Positions 48,801 to 59,302 of a stretch of 64,000 bases of DNA are shown in pieces; position 1 is the first letter of the stretch, and each line of letters starts with the position of its first letter. The DNA comes from Heliocidaris erythrogramma (Eukaryota; Echinodermata; Echinoidea; Camarodonta; Echinometridae). Under the pieces are notes generated by a model. That model did no database searches, was not told the origin of the DNA, and saw nothing but the letters and a program-made list of their open reading frames with translations. A program made the translations under genes and the position numbers. The DNA is taken from positions 42,541,663 through 42,605,662 of the forward strand of contig CM046855.1 of NCBI GenBank assembly GCA_025617745.1, in the 5' to 3' direction.

Positions 48801-51800
48801 TTCATGAAAAATAAGTGACGCGATTGAAGTTGGAAGTGACACTTGCCGACAGAATTCCGCATTAAACATGTGAACGTCTTCTGTCTTCGTCATGTAGGGA
48901 TGATACATGGTTCCATCTGCAAAGACCCCCACCGAGAAATAAACAAAAATATTCTGAATATCATGAATATAACAAATACCATTAATATAACAAATACCAT
49001 GAATATAATGAATATAATGAATAATGAATTATAAGACATATACTAGTAGTGAGTATAATGAATAGGGCCTACAATTAATGTAATAAATATGCTGAGTATA
49101 TTGATAAAAATAGTGAACAAAATAGATTACATGAGTATAATGAATATTGTGATTATAGTGAAAATGGTGAATATTATAGTGAATTATGATTATAAAAATA
49201 AATATAATAACTAATATTCATTATATTATAATGAATATAACAAATAATGAATACACTGTGTAAAGAATATACATGTACTGAGTGTTAATTTTTAAAGATG
49301 AATGTGTATGATCCTGACAGTCGTCTTTCGAACAGTTCATACATTTTTTAAATAAGGGCTATAAAAAGAGAAGCTCTGCGTAAGGACAAATGATTTAGAA
49401 TGAGAGTTGAAAGAGCCCCATCTCTACATAAAACTTGGCCAACCAGATTACATCGATACATTATCGATCTATCGATGGGATACATGCATCGATATCGATG
49501 GATACATACCACTGGCGTAAATCTGTAAGAATTTCTTTTCAAATGGGGGGAATGACCATTCATGGAGAACAAAGCAATCCCCCCTGATGAAAAGAAGGAA
49601 TGCCCGGATTTACACCAATGATACATACGGTACGGGGGATATGGAAATAATTATGATGGCGGATGTTGCTCTATTGGGCATGCACACAAGAAAGGAATAT
49701 GTGTCATGTTGTGTCAATCTCGATATTGGTCTAAATAGAAAAGGTACTAGATCTAATACCTCAGTCACACCGACCCCAATGCGACCGATTCTTTTGTTTT
49801 GTAGCATTCTTTATTCTAGGAGATTAGAGGTAATGTAACTGTTTGTTCGTTCTGTTATCGGTCTGCTGTCGGCCTGGTTGGTGTGACTGGACTATGAGAA
49901 ATCGAGGTTGAAGGCTCATGCGCTAAAATCGGCGAGCAACTCCTATATTCCATATTACCTTCTACACATTGTCTGATAAAGTTAGAGAAATCGTTATCAG
50001 TAATATGGGACAGTCACCAGCCTATACGAACTGAAAAAAATAGGAAAGTACATGTATAATTCATGGGGAATGAACAAACTGGGTTTAAACGAAATGCAAT
50101 AAGACGAAATGGGGTTAGACTAACTGGCATTAATTGGACTAAATATCAAATAACAGTTTATCGTGAGATCAGTCATCACGCTTTTGGAAGATTATCTAAA
50201 CTAAAAATTTCGACGGATACAACGATTATGTTCGAGAATTATATAATTTAACCCACAAAAAGTAGTTATGAAATTTGAGGGGAGGGCATACACATATATG
50301 TTTCTTATCATGACGTTAATTGACATTCTTAGGGGCATGCCATTTCTGAATTACTCTTAATTCAATTGTCAAAAAAAGTTCGCACGTATACCACGGTCAG
50401 GAAGCTGATCAGGAAATACTTCAAAGGTTATGGGGTCACTAGGACTCCTTTGGGATACAATCATTTCAATAATCAGTGAGCTTGAACTTGTGGATTTAGG
50501 ATGATAAACAAACTTTGATACGAACTATGCATGAGATATGGAATGTGTTATCGAATTACCTATGATGAGAGTGGGTGGAATACATACACATTATAGGTTT
50601 TCTCGGTCAAATTCGCAAAATTATAGCTTTCAGATTCATTTGCTAACCCTCGTATTCAAGTGATCTGCTCGTCCCGTTTACTCCTATCGTTCATATTAAG
50701 TTTCAGTAGTTCAAATTCATTTTCCGTCGTCCAAGAAATGCCGCTTCAAACTTCCAAATTAATTTATCCTCGTTCATTTTAAAGAGACCAAAGTGTCATT
50801 CAATTCATAATGACGACTATCAGGTGCGGATTCTTGCTCTAGTTCAATTTCCTTTTCATTAATAGACAGTCAAATTTGCAATTTGTTCATTCATTTTAAA
50901 ATAATTACAGAAAATAGCCGGGCTTTACCTTTTTTTTAATTCATATGTTTTATTAATTTTCATGATTACAGAGCAAATTAAGAAACAATTACAAAGCACA
51001 TAAGGAACATAAAAAAAAGATAACAGAAATAATAGAAATAATATCAGCAATAAGGAAAAAAAGCAGTATCATCTAATTCAATGAACAAAACGTTGTGGTA
51101 CATGTCTTTACAAAAACATTGCATCCACGTCACACAAAATTTTCTGGAAAATGACAATTTTATACATGTATACACTACAATTTTGTACATAAGAGGACAC
51201 ACTGGCGCGACTTCTTCAATTTTTCGTCATTTAAGCATTCTAAATAAATGTTGTTGAATATAATTTGTTGTTGCAAAATAATGTAGTCATCTAGTTATAT
51301 GAGTGTAAAAACAGATTATTGGACTACCCTTAACTTTTCAAATACTGTATCGTTTCAAATGTGCACAACATATTCAAAGTAGCCTTTCACATTATTGTCC
51401 GTCTTTTTAAAATTTTGTCTAATCTTATTTGTTCAGTTGATTATTCGCTTTGTTATTTCTTCTCTTTTTCATATAATCTCAGCGACTCAGCCCCCACCCC
51501 AAATAGGAGGGGTGCTAACGGGGCTCGAGCAACCCCACTTCATGCACAGTCAGAAACCGTTCGTTGGCGCTTGCGTTTGTTTATCATTTTTTTTTTGTTA
51601 CATGATTTTACCTTTTGTAGAATATATATAATTTTTCATTATCATTTATTCCTGATCTATGACATTGCAAGAACACGATTTACGTATTTATATATAATAC
51701 AATTTAAAAATCGAAGGGAAGTAGTGCACTGTTGAATCCATTTCGAACATGCTTGTCTATTGATGAATTCGAACTCCCAAATGTTCGCGATCAGAAGCTC

Positions 51801-53706
51801 CCGTGGATTTGAATGCGCATTGGTTAAATTCTAATTTGAATGCTCATTCTATCAAAAGGCACGACGAAAGTATGCTATCGCTTGCCCTAAATCAAACAGG
51901 CCATTTTCGTAATGAATTCAAATTTCATGCTTACCTCTTTATCAAACTCATGGTGAGGAACTATTACATCCACCTGTTACAAGTCATTGTATTTCTTTAT
52001 CAGAAGCAGATCGCATACGTTAAGTGTCGCTATAGTCGGGCAAGCCAAAGTGTTTGTCCAACCTAACAACGCCTAATACATGCAATTCGCATTCTGACTA
52101 TATAGAAAAAGAATAGCTTTTTACAGGTGAATGTAATAGTTTGTCACCTGGCAAGCCTGTATAAATTTGAAGATATTATGAAAATGACATATTGAATGCT
52201 CAGGTTAGGCAATAGACCAGTTCGTAGTTAGCGCATGGTACAAATGACCCCAAATATCCACAGATATTTTAGACATGGAGGGTCCCTTTATGTGCACTTC
52301 AGAAAAATAACTCTGGGAGTGATAGAGGTGCCTCATGAATAGCTTTTGTTTCCCCCCTTTAAAAAGAATACTTCCACCTGGATATCATGGAATGCACCAT
52401 TAGTGCATAATTGAATAATGATTAATACATGACATTCATGACACATGTCAAATATTAGTGTCAGTGGGTTTTAGAATTTGGTACAGATGACCTTTATCTG
52501 CTCATGCTCAGATTGCATCTACGAACTGGCTTATAGACCTACATGTTTACTAATGTATTTCAATTTATGCACGTTTCTCTCCAGAATCCTTATAGTTACC
52601 AACTATTTAGTGCACCTGCTATGCTTATTGGTATCTCTATGGATAGAATCGATTTTGCACACAGCAGTTGATGTTCGGTCGGGTAATGCTCTGGCAAGCT
52701 TTGGAGTCGTCCAGAGAAAATTTTGTTCAAGAAGTATGAATAAAATTAGTAAACAGGTCTATTGAATGTTGATTTTGATGAGCATTCAAATTCGCATGAA
52801 ATCGAGCTGCTGTGCATCAATTTGGCTGCTATTTTGACGAATTTGACGAAAATCTATATTATAGGTTTTTCAGTCCATCTAAAAAAATTGTTCATTCACT
52901 TTCATCAATTTTTCACTTCAATTTCGTTCTGAGAACGCTGGAATGTGCAAATGTAAATTCAATTTAGTTATTTGTCATTCAGGTTGGTCAATGATCAATC
53001 ACTTTCAAATCTTGGTCATTTAATTTCGTCGGATTTCATTCGAATTCGCCTCACCTGACCATCTGCTTCAGAAAGTAATGATCAAATTGGTCTTTTTGCC
53101 ATCAATTTCAAAAGAGTTTCATTCAAATTCATCGTATAGACAAGACATTGAACTGAAACCATCCAAAGTACAAAGCAGACACCTTTTTCATAATATGCAT
53201 GTATGCTTCTTCATTTATTGAATAAGATATATGTCAAAGTAAATACAAGCCTTTCATTTGCATGAATGGTTTGTCAAATTTCAAGAAGAAATCGAATAAA
53301 TTTATCCAAATACGAGTGAAGAATTTAAATGACGTTTTCACGAAATCGATTGCAAAATGAGGAAATTAATTTATGCAGTCGTACACTGGCAGTCGAGATG
53401 ACGAATTTGATTTGACTTTGGATTGGATTTGTGAAGTGGATACAAAATTATGAAATTGATTGGACAAAGTTCGAAAATGAATGACCAAAGACGAAATTAT
53501 TATGGTTTTATTTAATAAGTATATGCATATCTTCCTGAGGGCCCTGCAGTTGTTATCAACCAAGCATTATCAGGCACCCACTTTATACATGTGGGTCGAG
53601 AGGGACAAATGTGAGATGAACTCTCTAGTAGGTCCATGGTCTAAAGATGTAAACACCGAACAAGGACCAGTCCCTGGAATAAACCACAGTGCTCCTAGTC
53701 ACTGGC

Positions 53707-53744
<38 letters not shown>

Positions 53745-53774
53745 TAGTAGTATTTATAGTAGTAGTAGGATTTG

Positions 53775-53806
<32 letters not shown>

Positions 53807-53938
53807 TAGTAGTAGTAGTATCAGTGGCCGAGATGTGTTACGCAATTCTATTCATGGGGGGGCCTATTATGTTATGTCCCCCCTGATGAAAACAAAATTC
53901 CTGCATATTTCCGCCCATGAGTAGTATACTAGTAGCAG

Positions 53939-54025
<87 letters not shown>

Positions 54026-54388
54026 CAGCAGCATTAGCAGCAGCAGTAGCAGTAGTAGTAGTAACAAAGTAGTAGTAGTAGTAGTATTAGCAGTAGCAGC
54101 AGCAGCAGTAGTAGTTGTAGTAGCAGTGGTGGTAGTAGTAGCAGCAGTAGGAGTAGCAGTAGTAGTAGTAGTAGTAGCAGTAGTAGTAGTAGTAGCAGTA
54201 GTAGTAGCAGCATTAGCAGCAGCAGTAGCAGTAGTAGTAGTAACAAAGTAGTAGTAGTAGTATTAGCAGTAGCAGCAGCAGCAGTAGTAGTTGTAGTAGC
54301 AGTGGTGGTAGTAGTAGCAGCAGTAGGAGTAGCAGTAGTAGTAGTAGTAGTAGCAGTAGCAGTAGTAGTAGTAGTAGTAGCAGTAGTG

Positions 54389-54450
<62 letters not shown>

Positions 54451-57400
54451 CGTAGTATAGTAGTAGAAAAGGAAGAATATGAGAAGATGGAAATATATTT
54501 TTACCTGTTCCTCTGATTGTATTGGCTTCTTCGGACCACCACCAATCCATTTTTGGTTTGCCCCAGTAGTTATCTATCGTGTTGACGAGTTTCTGATCAG
54601 CGACTCCATCAAAAACATTATACTCATACATGACAGTTCCGTTGTACTGAAATGCAAACATTCATTGTCAAAAAGATTTACAAGTCGCAGAGTCATGAAA
54701 GACATGAACCATATCATATCACACCGTCTGCTGACATCCAGAAGGGTTTTGACTATCATTCCAACACGTAGAATTAGTGTCCTTCGGCTCTGACAGACGT
54801 TGATTATACCACATTCACACCGCCTAACAAAGGAGGTATACTAGGCAAGCTTGCTTATATACCTCCTTGGCCAAACCGACCCCATACCGACTCCAAAACT
54901 GACCGATTCCAAAACTGACTGATTCTTGGCCATTGGTGGCAATGTAATATTTTGTTCGACATGTTCGATCTGTTGTCGGTCTGGCTTTGGTCTTGTTGGT
55001 TTGACCGTGGTTTTAACAATCAATAAAGTGAAGATCCATACACCAGTGAAATAATAGCTATAGCCATAGCAATGGATTTTCTTTTGTTGCAAATTAGCAT
55101 TACAATGAAGAAAACTTGTCTTTCCCATAAAGCATGTATATATATTTCAACATCGAAATAATCAACCAATTACATTTGAATCTATTACTTTAGAACGAAC
55201 AAAGAAAAAAAAAATCAAATTTGGGCATTTATATATGTATAAATAATGATAAATTTAGCATCAAATAGTTTACCGGTGACAGAAAGCCAGGTCTCATTAT
55301 CTCTTCCCTGCCATCGTCCTCTTGGACCAGGAACTCGCCAGTCTCTCTGTAGCGCTCAATGGGTATGAGTGCGGGCTTCTTGTAGCCCCACATCAGCTCT
55401 CCTATGGTCAGATTCAGAGTCAGCTCCTCCTTGATGAGCTTCAGGAAGTCATTCATTTGGCTCTGCGTCTCGTTTGTTTCATTCCTCATGGCGTAGACAA
55501 GAGCCTGATAAGAGATGACGAAATGACATTTCAATAATTCAACACTATCCGTGTATTTTATGCATAAGAAATGTAGTGAGAAGTTAATACATTCCAAATT
55601 GTAATAGTAATCAAAACGGAAAACTAGTTCCATGGCCCATATTTCGTAAACCGCCGCATGCAATGAATTTCACGCACGTTTGTTTATATTTCATTCTCAG
55701 ATCAAACCGCTCTGAAAATTAATTTTAGCAAATATGCTTCTTTCGCATTTCATCTATTCAGTAAGATTGGAGCCCCCGTCTCCGATGATGCTGGAGCCCC
55801 GTCCATATCTGGGCCCTTTTTCATAAAACTTGTTATCAATGACAAGTTACAGTCACTGTTAAAAGCTACTGAAATCACTGAATTTTGATTGGCTGAGAGC
55901 AAATTTGTCATAGATTTGTGTTAGTTGTTATCAATAACAAGTATCATGAAACAGGGCCCTGGACCGCCCTTCAATATTCTCACCATCAATGAAAGGTTTG
56001 GAGTAATGATGCGATCTGTCTCGTTGCCAACCGATTGCTCGGGCTCGAAATAGTAGAAGTAGCGAGTCCGGTAGGACAGAGTTCCATTGTCATGAAATGT
56101 CATGTTTTCTCTGTCCATGAGGACTCTAATAAAGCGGTTTTAATTCATAAAGAATACATGGAGGGAGATAGAGGGAAAGGAAGAGAGAAGGAGATATATA
56201 GTCACAGAGAGAGCGAGCGAGAGAGGAGATGGGCAAAGATAGAGAAAAAAGATAGAAAATAAGAGAGAGAGTAAGGGAGGAAGAGATGGGGAAAGAAATA
56301 GAAGATAAAGATAGAAAGACTATTATCATCCCTTTCTAAACAGTTTGACAGCTTTTCTATAAATATTGGAATTTCAAAATTGAATTGAAGGTACAGAATT
56401 TCTTACATTACTTATTTATTTTAAAAGTGCCTTTCTCGTTCACAGTAATTTTGTATTCATCTCATTTTCTTCACACAAATATTTCTTTATTTCTGGTAAT
56501 TTGCGATCTAATGTCTATATAAAAAATCATACTGGATTATGAAACTATAAATATTCCTCTACCAGTCAGTGAAGACCCCATCCAATTTGGTCCGGCAGTC
56601 AGGAAGAAATAGGGATTTTGGCAAAGCATGTCATGGGTCCCTTTTTCCCATCCTTTAATTGGATGTTGTTGTCATCCACATGAAATTTTGTGCAAAATAG
56701 ACAGGTTTACAAATGTTATGCCCTTTATTGACAACAATAATAACGAGAACAAGAACGATGATAACTACATGGTAATTGAAGCATTTTACGATTGTATAGC
56801 TTCCTTTTCAAACTTTTGAAAAGGAGTGTGGAATTGTTCATTGTGCTTTGTGAATGGATGGAAGGGACTTATGACAACATTACAATAATCCCTATTTCTT
56901 CGTAACGGCTGGACCAAATCGGACGGGGTCTTCACTGACTGGTGGATAAATAGTTATAGTTTTATAATCCTGTATTATTTTTCATATTGCAAACCGATTC
57001 ATTTTGTAATCGATACCCAAATGCTAATTGTATTTTTCTGGGACATACTGTTACAGTAATATGCGTTTTTACGGCCAAAAAAGGTCATATTTCCCATTTT
57101 AAGAAGTATCATTTCACTTTTGAAAAAAAGGCATTTTACTGAAAATCTTACTTGTAAACGTAGGGCCCCTTGTCTTTGACGATAATTTTTTCTCCATTCT
57201 TGAACTCTTCCGGATTTTGAATATCCAGGATGTAATAGGAGAGGAACATTGGCAAAGTGGGATGAGCCCATTCTACGAATACCAAGGAACTCTCGTCTAG
57301 AACCATCATCTGTTGAAAGGAAATGTGCTAGGATTGATGACATACATCATTTCAAGGATTCTGTCATAAATACTGCAGAGCGACGCCCAACGACCAGAAT

Positions 57401-57844
57401 CTAAATAAACGATGAAGTAAAAGTGCACGAAAATGGTGGAAAACGAATCAATTCAGTAAAAAAAAAAAGAATCTTATAGACGACGCCCCTCCCCGTCCTT
57501 CCCCCAGCCAATAGCAAATAAACAAACGATACATAAAAATGTCCAAACTTCAACGACCGGCGGGGGGATCTTTACTCGCTGAAAATAAGAATTATGTATG
57601 ATATATCATGGTTCTGTTTCACTCCCTTTCTTCGATACGAATTCTCCCCAATAACAGTTTCCGCTTCTGTAATGATTCTCCCACCCTTCTCTCTCTCTTC
57701 CCATCTCCCTATCTCTGTTCCTCTCTACCTCTCCCCTTTTTGTTTCTTGCTCAGTCTCCCTTCCCCTCTCCCCCCTTTATGTTTTATTTTATTTTATTTA
57801 TTTATGTTTATTTTAATTTTTTTAAAATTATTATTATTATTTTT

Positions 57845-57917
<73 letters not shown>

Positions 57918-58221
57918 TTTTTTATTTTTTATTTTTTTTTTGGGGGGGGGGGGGGGGGGACATCTCTCCCCCTCTTGATGCTTTGAAGGGCCTCCCTATT
58001 CCTTTGCTGATTACATGAGATATCTTCATTCTCCAGTCCTAAAGTTCCCTTGATAATTGGAGAATATATTGTTGTAAAATACTTGCCGAATCGATGACTA
58101 TTCTGTACATTGTATCCATCATAAACGGCATTAATGCTCCTGACACGATGAGAAAGATTGACAGAACAATAAGGATTCCATAGCAGGTCTTTCGTCGCGT
58201 GGAAAATTCGGCTGCTCCCAT
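42825..58221 (-). CDS. CD36/scavenger receptor class B (SCARB/LIMP-2-like), 11 exons
   Basis: Two-pass membrane receptor of the CD36 family; relatives bind lipoproteins, fatty acids or lysosomal enzymes at the cell surface or lysosome. Minus-strand exons: 58,087-58,221; 57,152-57,309; 55,984-56,125; 55,274-55,504; 54,505-54,646; 48,847-48,916; 46,534-46,715; 45,514-45,632; 44,630-44,703; 43,609-43,660; 42,825-43,028. They sum to 1,509 bases, 502 residues plus stop, the usual family length. Seen: N-terminal membrane helix (GILIVLSIFLIVSGAL, ~15-30), VLDESSLVFVEW, LDIQNPEEF, GPYVYK, ELMWGY, MYHPYM, FCRS, GFCSGKPDMCG, NPHFYEGD, KLRLQINMD, VKNIREFTLPIAWFEQ and a C-terminal helix (WISIGIGILIFTLTV). 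About ten N-x-S/T sequons fit a glycosylated ectodomain. The tail ends EVRSKK without an obvious dileucine sorting motif, so the subfamily is undecided. Confidence 0.94.
43723..43855. repeat. Fold-back MITE, TTTCATGAAA/ATTGGCTGA family, copy 3
   Basis: CATTTCATGAAAGGACTTGT is mirrored by TTCCTTTCATGAAACGC. The core CTCTCAGCCAATCAGATGCA is the reverse complement of copy 2. It lies in intron 9 of the receptor gene. Confidence 0.85.
44047..44389. repeat. 340-bp fold-back element in receptor intron 9
   Basis: AAGGTGGGTTTTCACGGGCA ... TGCCCGTGAAAACCCACCTT are perfect complementary ends. Arms of ~150 bp pair throughout, for example GACGCTTCCGAACC with GGTTCGGAAGCGTC and TTCGTCAAACTTG with CAAGTTTGACGAA. 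It is richer in CG than its surroundings and has no reading frame of note. Confidence 0.88.
45046..45158. repeat. Short MITE, GGCGTAAATC ends, copy 1
   Basis: ACTGGCGTAAATCTGTAAGA at the left and CCGGATTTACGCCAAT at the right, with a C-tract inside. It is nearly identical to 49,511-49,618. Confidence 0.8.
45864..46187. repeat. ~320-bp MITE, AAGCCAGTTCG ends, copy 1
   Basis: Left end AAGCCAGTTCGGGGTTAGCG, right end ATCTCCGAAGTGG (degraded). Internal landmarks are TTTTAGACATGGAGGGTCCC and CCTCATGAATAGCTTTTG. It is nearly identical to 52,212-52,534 in the same orientation and lies in receptor intron 7. Confidence 0.85.
46756..46967. repeat. ~210-bp MITE, RGACCTGTTTACTAAT ends, copy 1
   Basis: GGACCTGTTTACTAATGTTTT at the left (21 bases, imperfect) pairs with AACATTAGTATATGGGTCC at the right. 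Internal landmarks CACCTGCTATGC and AAGCTTTTGAGTCGT are shared with 52,535-52,761. It lies just upstream of receptor exon 7. Confidence 0.75.
46973..47022 (-). repeat. Duplicated splice-acceptor region upstream of receptor exon 7
   Basis: The plus-strand GCCACAAACCTGCATGTACA and AATATGGCGCCTCATTG repeat the exon 7 acceptor region at 46,705-46,745 (GTCACAGACCTGCATGTTAA, AAAATGGCGCCTAGG). The copy therefore contains a decoy GCAG|GTTTGTGGC site in front of the true GCAG|GTCTGTGAC. Confidence 0.65.
47449..47630. repeat. Fold-back element with GGGGTGCTG/CAGCACCCCC
   Basis: Ends resemble AGGGGCCTGGGAGCCGGGGG and CAGCACCCCCAGTAAC...TTCCCAGGCGCCTG. A compact internal palindrome GGGGGTGCTGCAGCACCCCC is at 47,479-47,500. 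Probably a small DNA transposon derivative. Confidence 0.6.
48181..48294. repeat. 114-bp hairpin element
   Basis: CAGAGGCGGCGGAACGTCGG ... CGACGTTCCGCCGCCTCTG pair, and CTCGGACAATG pairs with CATTGTCCGAG. The loop is short. It is GC-rich against an AT-rich intron. Confidence 0.85.
48841..48846 (-). other. Non-canonical GC splice donor, receptor intron 6
   Basis: Exon 6 ends TTCTGTCG and the intron begins GCAAGT. Joining to exon 7 (GTCTGTGAC...) restores Cys-Arg-Ser-Val, the conserved CRS segment. Using the GT two codons later would run into a stop in exon 7. Confidence 0.85.
48945..49255. repeat. AT-rich simple repeat of ATGAATAT/AATATAATGA units
   Basis: Degenerate run of AATATAATGAATA-like words for about 300 bp in receptor intron 5, just upstream of exon 6. 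Low complexity, non-coding. Confidence 0.7.
49511..49618. repeat. Short MITE, GGCGTAAATC ends, copy 2
   Basis: Same orientation and nearly the same sequence as 45,046-45,158; the main difference is the length of the internal C-tract. A weaker relative (CCCCCCTGATGAAAACAAAA...) is near 53,825-53,920. Confidence 0.8.
49757..49890. repeat. Small inverted element, CAGTCACACCGACC ends
   Basis: CAGTCACACCGACCCCAATG at the left and GGCCTGGTTGGTGTGACTGG at the right. Related sequence is at 54,878-55,010 (CCAAACCGACCCC...TTGTTGGTTTGACC) and, weaker, near 25,985-26,110. Confidence 0.6.
52212..52534. repeat. ~320-bp MITE, AAGCCAGTTCG ends, copy 2
   Basis: Left ATAGACCAGTTCGTAGTTAG, right ATCTACGAACTGGCTTAT, so the terminal inverted repeat is better kept here than in copy 1. 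It lies in receptor intron 5 and directly abuts the element at 52,535. Confidence 0.85.
52535..52761. repeat. ~225-bp MITE, RGACCTGTTTACTAAT ends, copy 2
   Basis: AGACCTACATGTTTACTAAT at the left and ATTAGTAAACAGGTCT at the right. It starts where the AAGCCAGTTCG MITE copy 2 ends. Confidence 0.75.
53707..54467. repeat. Interrupted AGT trinucleotide array in receptor intron 5
   Basis: About 760 bp of (AGT/AGC)n with interruptions; its near edge is some 40 bases from exon 5. The block marked by TAACAAAG (54,062 and 54,241) is duplicated with a 179-bp period, so part of the array grew by larger-unit duplication. The open frames it creates (poly-Ser, poly-Leu, poly-Tyr) are artefacts. Confidence 0.93.
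55810..55961. repeat. Fold-back MITE, TTTCATGAAA/ATTGGCTGA family, copy 4
   Basis: GGGCCCTTTTTCATAAAACT mirrors TATCATGAAACAGGGCCC. Inner AACTTGTTATCAATGACAAG pairs with TGTTATCAATAACAAGT, and the core is TTGATTGGCTGAGAGCAAAT. It lies in receptor intron 3. Confidence 0.85.
56518..56993. repeat. ~475-bp inverted-repeat element in receptor intron 2
   Basis: Left ATACTGGATTATGAAACTAT, CCAGTCAGTGAAGACCCC and AGAAATAGGGAT; right ATCCCTATTTCT, GGGGTCTTCACTGACTGG and ATAGTTTTATAATCCTGTAT. Arms are ~95-100 bp. Confidence 0.82.
57783..57960. repeat. ATTT tetranucleotide array and G-tract
   Basis: (TTTA)n for about 150 bp, followed by a G-run of about 18 at 57,942-57,959. It lies in receptor intron 1. 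Confidence 0.92.
58081..58086 (-). other. Non-canonical GC splice donor, receptor intron 1
   Basis: Exon 1 ends ...ATCGATTCG and the intron begins GCAAGT. Phase 0 at this point joins to exon 2 at ATGATGGTTCTAG and gives IVIDS-MMVLDESSLVFVEW, which aligns with VVLEEGTIAFKNW in human CD36. The GT inside GCAAGT would put exon 2 out of phase with the good acceptor TTTCAACAG. Confidence 0.8.
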
Positions 58222-59300
58222 CTTGACCCTTTTTCTAACTTGAAGCTCTATAAACTATGACACTCTTTTGTTCTTGTTACGTGAAAAAATGCATGAGTAC
58301 AAATTGCTGGATGGTTTTCAAATTTATAATTATATAATTTAAAAAATTTTGTGTACTTAATACGAAACTCCTCAAAAATTGGACTCTACCCCTACTCCAG
58401 ATCAAAAGTTTATTCGTCTAATTATTATATTTTAATTGACCTAGTTGTTACGATGATATCCGCGTTTATCTAACAGTTTAATTGCTCGATCGCAGACGCT
58501 TAGACGTACTTTATCTGGTCATTATTATAAACAGGCGATTATATCACAATATAGGTAGGTTCAGAAAATAAATCACGTGATCATGGAGGGACAACAGCTT
58601 CCCCTCCCACTCCGTAATAACATAAAACACAACCGATGTCGACGATTGCTAAAATTTATTCTTCAAAATGTACGGAAAAAGAAGAAAATCAGATTGTCAA
58701 TTTTTCATTCAAGCAATAAAATACAGCAGCAATGTTGTTGGGATTAAAGTGACTTAAGGATTTAAGAATTAGGGGGCATACCTCAAGTACACAACACCAA
58801 GATAGTGCCCCCTTTTATGATTTTGGTTGTTACAAAATTTCGGGATATTGTGCCCCCTTCCCTTTTACAAACCCCTGTCTGGGGTGCTTTCAGTGAATTG
58901 TGGAAAGAAAAGAGGCATCCCTCACCTATCAAGTGAAAAAGTAGCCTGTAGTGACCACAAGGGTTTCTTATTTTTATATTTTTTCCTCATAATTTTCCTT
59001 CTTCTCATCAGACTCCTGCTCTTTCTCCCTCTTTCTCTTTCGTCTTCCCTAGCCCCCTTGCGTCTGTCCTTAATATATATTGCAAATACATGTAACTGCT
59101 TACGCCTATTATCTATCCGAAGTGCAATATTTTAAACGATTCTTATTCTTTGTTAATTGTTCCCTGTCAATTAAGTGATATGTATTGTATACTTTTATGT
59201 ATATTTTTTCAATTATGCAACTTTGTAAACTTTGTATATGTATCAGTTTTTGGACTGTTTTTACAATGTTATTTTCTTTTATCAATAAACCGAAATGAAC
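58222..59300. other. Upstream flank of the receptor gene
   Basis: No gene. It should contain the receptor promoter and 5' UTR; no TATA box is obvious. A palindromic E-box, TCACGTGA, is at 58,573-58,580, about 350 bases before the start codon. Confidence 0.45.
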
Positions 59301-59302
59301 AT

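Noticed and set aside
53867-54661. Long poly-Leu, poly-Ser and poly-Tyr open frames
   Set aside because: They are translations of the AGT/CTA trinucleotide array. Only 54,505-54,646 on the minus strand is real coding (receptor exon 5).
57270-57309. Alternative receptor exon 1-2 join using the GT inside GCAAGT and a later acceptor (TTCTAG)
   Set aside because: It keeps phase but drops the conserved MVLD residues and uses a poor acceptor with no pyrimidine tract; the GC-AG join fits the family better.
57594-58018. Two ~130-residue hydrophobic open frames
   Set aside because: Driven by the TTTA array and a G-tract in receptor intron 1; they overlap no conserved motif.
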